From the NCBI GenBank assembly GCA_947175645.1, contig CAMWNP010000013.1:1-64000 (forward strand): 64,000 bases of DNA. The letters are read 5' to 3'. The notes under the pieces are model-generated. The model worked only from the letters and a program-made list of their open reading frames with translations. It ran no database searches and was not told the origin of the DNA. Numbering within the stretch: the first letter of the stretch is position 1; each line of letters opens with the position of its first letter. Shown piece by piece: positions 61,585-64,000 of the stretch. The DNA comes from an uncultured Porphyromonadaceae bacterium (GTDB lineage Bacteria > Bacteroidota > Bacteroidia > Bacteroidales > Muribaculaceae). Made by a program: the position numbers and the translations under genes.

Positions 61585-61592
61585 TACCTTTG
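61585..61592 (+). promoter_or_regulatory. Promoter -7 element of ftsE
   Basis: TACCTTTG. The upstream box is poor (TTTC near 61562-61565). The element ends only 9 nt before the ATG at 61602 and 15 nt before the ATG at 61608, so the mRNA would be leaderless or nearly so. Confidence 0.5.
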
Positions 61593-61601
61593 CATCAAAA
61601 C

Positions 61602-62270
61602 ATGGGCATGGAATCTATTAATTACAGAAATGTTGAAATTCTCCGGAAGGAACTTGTGGTGCTGAAGCATGTCAACCTCAACGTGAACAGCGGTGAATTC
61701 GTGTACCTGATCGGCAAAGTCGGGAGTGGTAAAAGCAGCCTTATGAAATCAATGTATGCCGAGATTCCGGTGTTTGACGGGCAGGCGCATGTTCTCGGAT
61801 ATGATCTGATTGGTATCAAACGGTCAGATATACCGATGTTGCGCCGGAAAATTGGCATAGTGTTCCAGGATTTCCAATTGCTCACTGACCGCAATGTCTA
61901 TGAAAACCTCCGGTTTGTTCTTGATGCAACCGGATGGAAAAACGCTGCGGATATGGATTCCAGGATAGAGGAAGTCCTCAAGCAGGTGGGGATGGTCAAC
62001 AAGTCCTATAAAATGCCTCATGAACTTTCAGGGGGTGAACAGCAACGTATAGTAATAGCCAGGGCTTTGCTCAATAAACCCACTCTGATTCTCGCTGACG
62101 AACCCACTGGAAACCTTGACCCTGAAACAGGTGACAAAATCGTCGCACTCCTTCATGAGATTTCCGGACAAGGCACCGCAGTGGTCATGGCCACTCACAA
62201 TCACTCGTTCTCATCGCGCTTCCCAGGGCGCGTGATAATATGTGAGAACAAGCAGGTGACAGAAGTCTGA
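61602..62270 (+). CDS. ftsE: Cell-division ATP-binding protein FtsE
   Basis: 222 residues from the ATG at 61602 (MGMESINYRNVEIL); the ATG at 61608 is an equal candidate. ABC ATPase motifs: Walker A GKVGSGKSSLMKSMY, Q-loop GIVFQDFQLLTDRNVYENL, signature LSGGEQQRIVIARALL, Walker B LILADEPTGNLDPETG, switch His ATHNHSF. With FtsX it controls peptidoglycan hydrolases at the septum. No ftsX follows in this window; a minus-strand porin gene comes next. Confidence 0.92.
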   Translation: MGMESINYRNVEILRKELVVLKHVNLNVNSGEFVYLIGKVGSGKSSLMKSMYAEIPVFDGQAHVLGYDLIGIKRSDIPMLRRKIGIVFQDFQLLTDRNVYENLRFVLDATGWKNAADMDSRIEEVLKQVGMVNKSYKMPHELSGGEQQRIVIARALLNKPTLILADEPTGNLDPETGDKIVALLHEISGQGTAVVMATHNHSFSSRFPGRVIICENKQVTEV

Positions 62271-62306
62271 AAATTTATTGGTGCCTGTTATATTTAGACC
62301 CGGTTC

Positions 62307-63320
62307 TCAGAATCTCACCACAAGTTCCGCGGTAAGCATGTTGTCATAATATTTTTTGTATGGAGTGCCTGAATGATAGAAATATTTTTCATAGTTCAGG
62401 CGTACATCAGCGTGTACCCTTTTATAAAAATATGATAGCGTTCCACCTACGGTGATTCTGTTGGCCGCCGCATCGGAATAGGTTATCAATCCTTCAGCAT
62501 CAGGTCTACCGTTGCTGTTGTTGGACATTCCGTCGTATCGCCCCTGAACCGAAGCACGGTTGAACATTGCCCATTTCACAGGAAAATGATAATCAGTGAA
62601 CAGTACCCACGCATGTGTGTCACTTAACTGCGGAGCGCAACAATAATGCTTGAACATATATTCTCCCTGAACCCACCATCTTCCTGATTTCCAACCTACG
62701 GTGAGGTCAGCATTATTCATTCTCACGGCATACGGGGCTATGGTTTCAAATCCGGCGGTGACAGTGGTGTTGCTCAAATTTATTTTGCCCTGCGCTGAAT
62801 AAGACAGATGCTTTGACCACACGGTGTGGTCCTCCATAGTGGCGGAATTGAATGCTCCGAGGTCAAAACTCAGAGGCATCTTCGGGAGGGTATATGAAAA
62901 TTTGACTCCGGTGCCACGGAAATTACACACCTGCTTCCCTATGAACGATCGGTTATTGAAAACATACGTAGCGGGAGCGAACACCGGTTCAACACCGAAC
63001 GGAATAGTAAACTGACCCGCCTGAACATAAAATTCCTTAGTGAAATTCAGTCGGCCCCATACATCCAGAAACTGAATCTTCCCCTGGTTACATGCATCAA
63101 TCTGCACGTAATATACAATGGCCGGAGCAATATTTCCGTCAACCGTCAGACGGGTGTTTCTTACTTGAAAGCGTGATGCGTCATTATCTAAATCAGCCTC
63201 ATATCTGGCCCTCACTACACCATGAATATTTGGAAGATAATCTATCTTCTCCTCTGCACGAATCAGAAAAGCACAACCGAGGGTAAAAAGAATAAGAAGA
63301 GAAATTTTTCTTAATGACAT
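62307..63320 (-). CDS. Phosphate-selective porin O/P-like outer-membrane porin
   Basis: 337 residues from the ATG at 63320 (MSLRKISLLILF); an ATG two codons earlier is possible. Signal peptide ends near FLIRAEE. Strand pattern typical of the OprO/OprP family: IHGVVRARYEADLDND, FQVRNTRLTVDGNIAP, FYVQAGQFTIPFGVE, KVSGTGVKFSY-like FRGTGVKFSYTLP, ending LTAELVVRF with C-terminal Phe. It forms a diffusion channel; phosphate selectivity is only a family name. A minus-strand TAATTTTG at 63373-63380 is a likely -7 box. Confidence 0.85.
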   Translation of the reverse strand: MSLRKISLLILFTLGCAFLIRAEEKIDYLPNIHGVVRARYEADLDNDASRFQVRNTRLTVDGNIAPAIVYYVQIDACNQGKIQFLDVWGRLNFTKEFYVQAGQFTIPFGVEPVFAPATYVFNNRSFIGKQVCNFRGTGVKFSYTLPKMPLSFDLGAFNSATMEDHTVWSKHLSYSAQGKINLSNTTVTAGFETIAPYAVRMNNADLTVGWKSGRWWVQGEYMFKHYCCAPQLSDTHAWVLFTDYHFPVKWAMFNRASVQGRYDGMSNNSNGRPDAEGLITYSDAAANRITVGGTLSYFYKRVHADVRLNYEKYFYHSGTPYKKYYDNMLTAELVVRF

Positions 63321-63380
63321 GATCATGTGATAGGTGAGGATAACGTGATGAAAAAATTGCCAGCCGAAGAAACAAAATTA

Positions 63381-63414
63381 AAAAAGAAGGCATGCCGGAG
63401 CAGACCTTCTTTTT
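63381..63414 (-). terminator. Terminator of the small acidic lipoprotein gene
   Basis: AAAAAGAAGG (63381-63390) pairs with CCTTCTTTTT (63405-63414), and on the minus strand the second arm runs into more T residues. The stem is bidirectional in form, 36 nt past the stop at 63450. Confidence 0.75.
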
Positions 63415-63449
63415 TATACGTGCTGTTTTTTTTAAATTTCCGGGAGGAA

Positions 63450-63650
63450 TTAAGCCTTTACAGAGTCTTCTGCAACTTCTACTGCTTCTACAACTTCTGC
63501 AGAGTCAGGAGTTTCAGCAACAACTTCTTCAACTGCTTCAACTACTTCAGCAGCATTTTCTTCAGCGGCTGCTTCTTTGTTTTCTGCATTGTTGCAAGCA
63601 ACGAAAGAAAGACCTGCGAGAACAGCAAGAGATAAAACAAACTTTTTCAT
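63450..63650 (-). CDS. Small acidic lipoprotein with Glu/Val/Ala repeats
   Basis: 66 residues from the ATG at 63650 (MKKFVLSLAVLAGLSF). Lipobox LSFVAC, then a short mature chain with repeats of the type EVVEAVEEVVAE and EVVEAVEVAED. It is highly acidic and has no other domain. Longer frames to 63752 overlap the promoter. Similar short acidic lipoproteins are seen in Bacteroidales; their function is not known. Confidence 0.8.
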   Translation of the reverse strand: MKKFVLSLAVLAGLSFVACNNAENKEAAAEENAAEVVEAVEEVVAETPDSAEVVEAVEVAEDSVKA

Positions 63651-63699
63651 TTTCTTGTGAATTAAATAATAAAACAATAATTGAGTTTCAAAAACGCTA

Positions 63700-63731
63700 C
63701 AAAGGTAAGATAAAAAATACAATTCATCAAA
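63700..63731 (-). promoter_or_regulatory. Promoter of the small acidic lipoprotein
   Basis: Minus-strand TTTG (63728-63731), 20-nt spacer, TACCTTTG (63700-63707), about 50 nt before the ATG. Confidence 0.65.
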
Positions 63732-63775
63732 TTTTTTATAGTTTTTTTTCACTCTTACCTTAATTTTCTTTATTA

Positions 63776-64000
63776 TTACCCTTTTTCCGCTATTGAATTG
63801 GCCATTTTCACCGCTCCGCTGATATGGTCACAGATATGATCTGTTCCTATCAGGTGCTCGATGTTGGCGTTGATAAGAGATTGTCTTACGTTGGGGCGAA
63901 CACCTGAAAGTACAACCTGAATTCCCTCGCTTTGCGATGACTTGATGAGGATTTCAAGGTTGTGGATTGCAGTGGAGTCAATGAACGGAACCTTACGCAT
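63776..64000 (-). CDS. SulP-family transporter, C-terminal STAS domain (continues past right edge)
   Basis: The last 74 residues of a longer protein. MRKVPFIDSTAIHNLEIL matches the STAS beta-strand/helix with the D-S-T phosphorylation-like site; then GIQVVLSGVRPNVRQSLI and LIGTDHICDHISGAVKMA. The protein is an inorganic anion transporter of the SulP type; the membrane part lies outside the window. The Met here is internal, not the real start. Confidence 0.85.
   Translation of the reverse strand: MRKVPFIDSTAIHNLEILIKSSQSEGIQVVLSGVRPNVRQSLINANIEHLIGTDHICDHISGAVKMANSIAEKG

Overview
The window reads as chromosomal DNA of an anaerobic gut-type Bacteroidota, most likely order Bacteroidales and plausibly Muribaculaceae. 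The family is an inference from gene content; no rRNA marker is present. The supporting signs are a complete porT-porP-gldKLMN type IX secretion (T9SS) cluster, fimbrillin lipoproteins, a SusC/CirA-like TonB receptor start, lipid A genes (lpxB, lpxH), a ferredoxin-linked 2-oxoacid oxidoreductase, DUF4924 and DUF3108 proteins, and repeated promoters of the Bacteroidota form TTTG-N19/20-TAnnTTTG. I found no rRNA, tRNA, CRISPR array, prophage or intact transposase.

Layout. 1-8.0 kb: start of a TonB receptor that runs off the left edge, an MFS carrier, rplS, a thioredoxin-like protein without its CxxC, a small membrane protein/XRE/PH-domain cassette, an ECF sigma factor with a membrane partner, a CDF metal exporter and a secreted Ntn-hydrolase. 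8.0-14.3 kb, minus strand: a Crp/Fnr regulator with lipA-lipB, then nagB, aguB, engB, a SufT-like protein and lpxH. 14.4-21.7 kb is the accessory part: a Spy-like protein, a decayed BspA-type leucine-rich-repeat gene with a T9SS-type tail, and a three-gene fimbrillin lipoprotein operon. It is flanked by two inverted copies of a dispersed ~160-bp hairpin-ended repeat. 21.7-30.1 kb, minus: folP-dacA, efp, a LysM/periplasmic-binding fusion with a beta-barrel partner, lpxB and a large glycoside hydrolase. 30.2-32.1 kb, plus: a Smr-domain protein and an EFR1-type flavodoxin/ferredoxin. 32.1-36.2 kb, minus: a four-subunit 2-oxoacid:ferredoxin oxidoreductase followed by surE and mnmD. 36.5-43.6 kb, minus: the T9SS cluster. 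43.7-46.0 kb, plus: a lipid kinase, DUF4924 and DUF3108 genes. 46.0-46.3 kb: a REP/BIME-like hairpin array. 46.3-50.4 kb, minus: GDPD, RluA-type synthase, topA. 50.6-53.4 kb, plus: two half-size chromate transporters, folC and a small HExxH protein. 53.4-61.5 kb, minus: truA, speA, a tiny Cys-rich membrane protein, topB, a small secreted protein, mazG and dsbD. 61.6-64 kb: ftsE, a porin, a small acidic lipoprotein and the STAS end of a SulP transporter.

How the genes fit together. Envelope biogenesis dominates: lipid A, T9SS, pili, porin, DsbD, LysM protein and FtsE. The decayed LRR protein would have been a T9SS substrate. speA and aguB are two of the three steps from arginine to putrescine. 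lipA/lipB and the oxidoreductase serve 2-oxoacid metabolism by lipoyl-dependent and ferredoxin-dependent routes. The least explained items are the inverted dispersed repeat, the hairpin array, the decayed LRR gene, and several structured leaders and palindromes.
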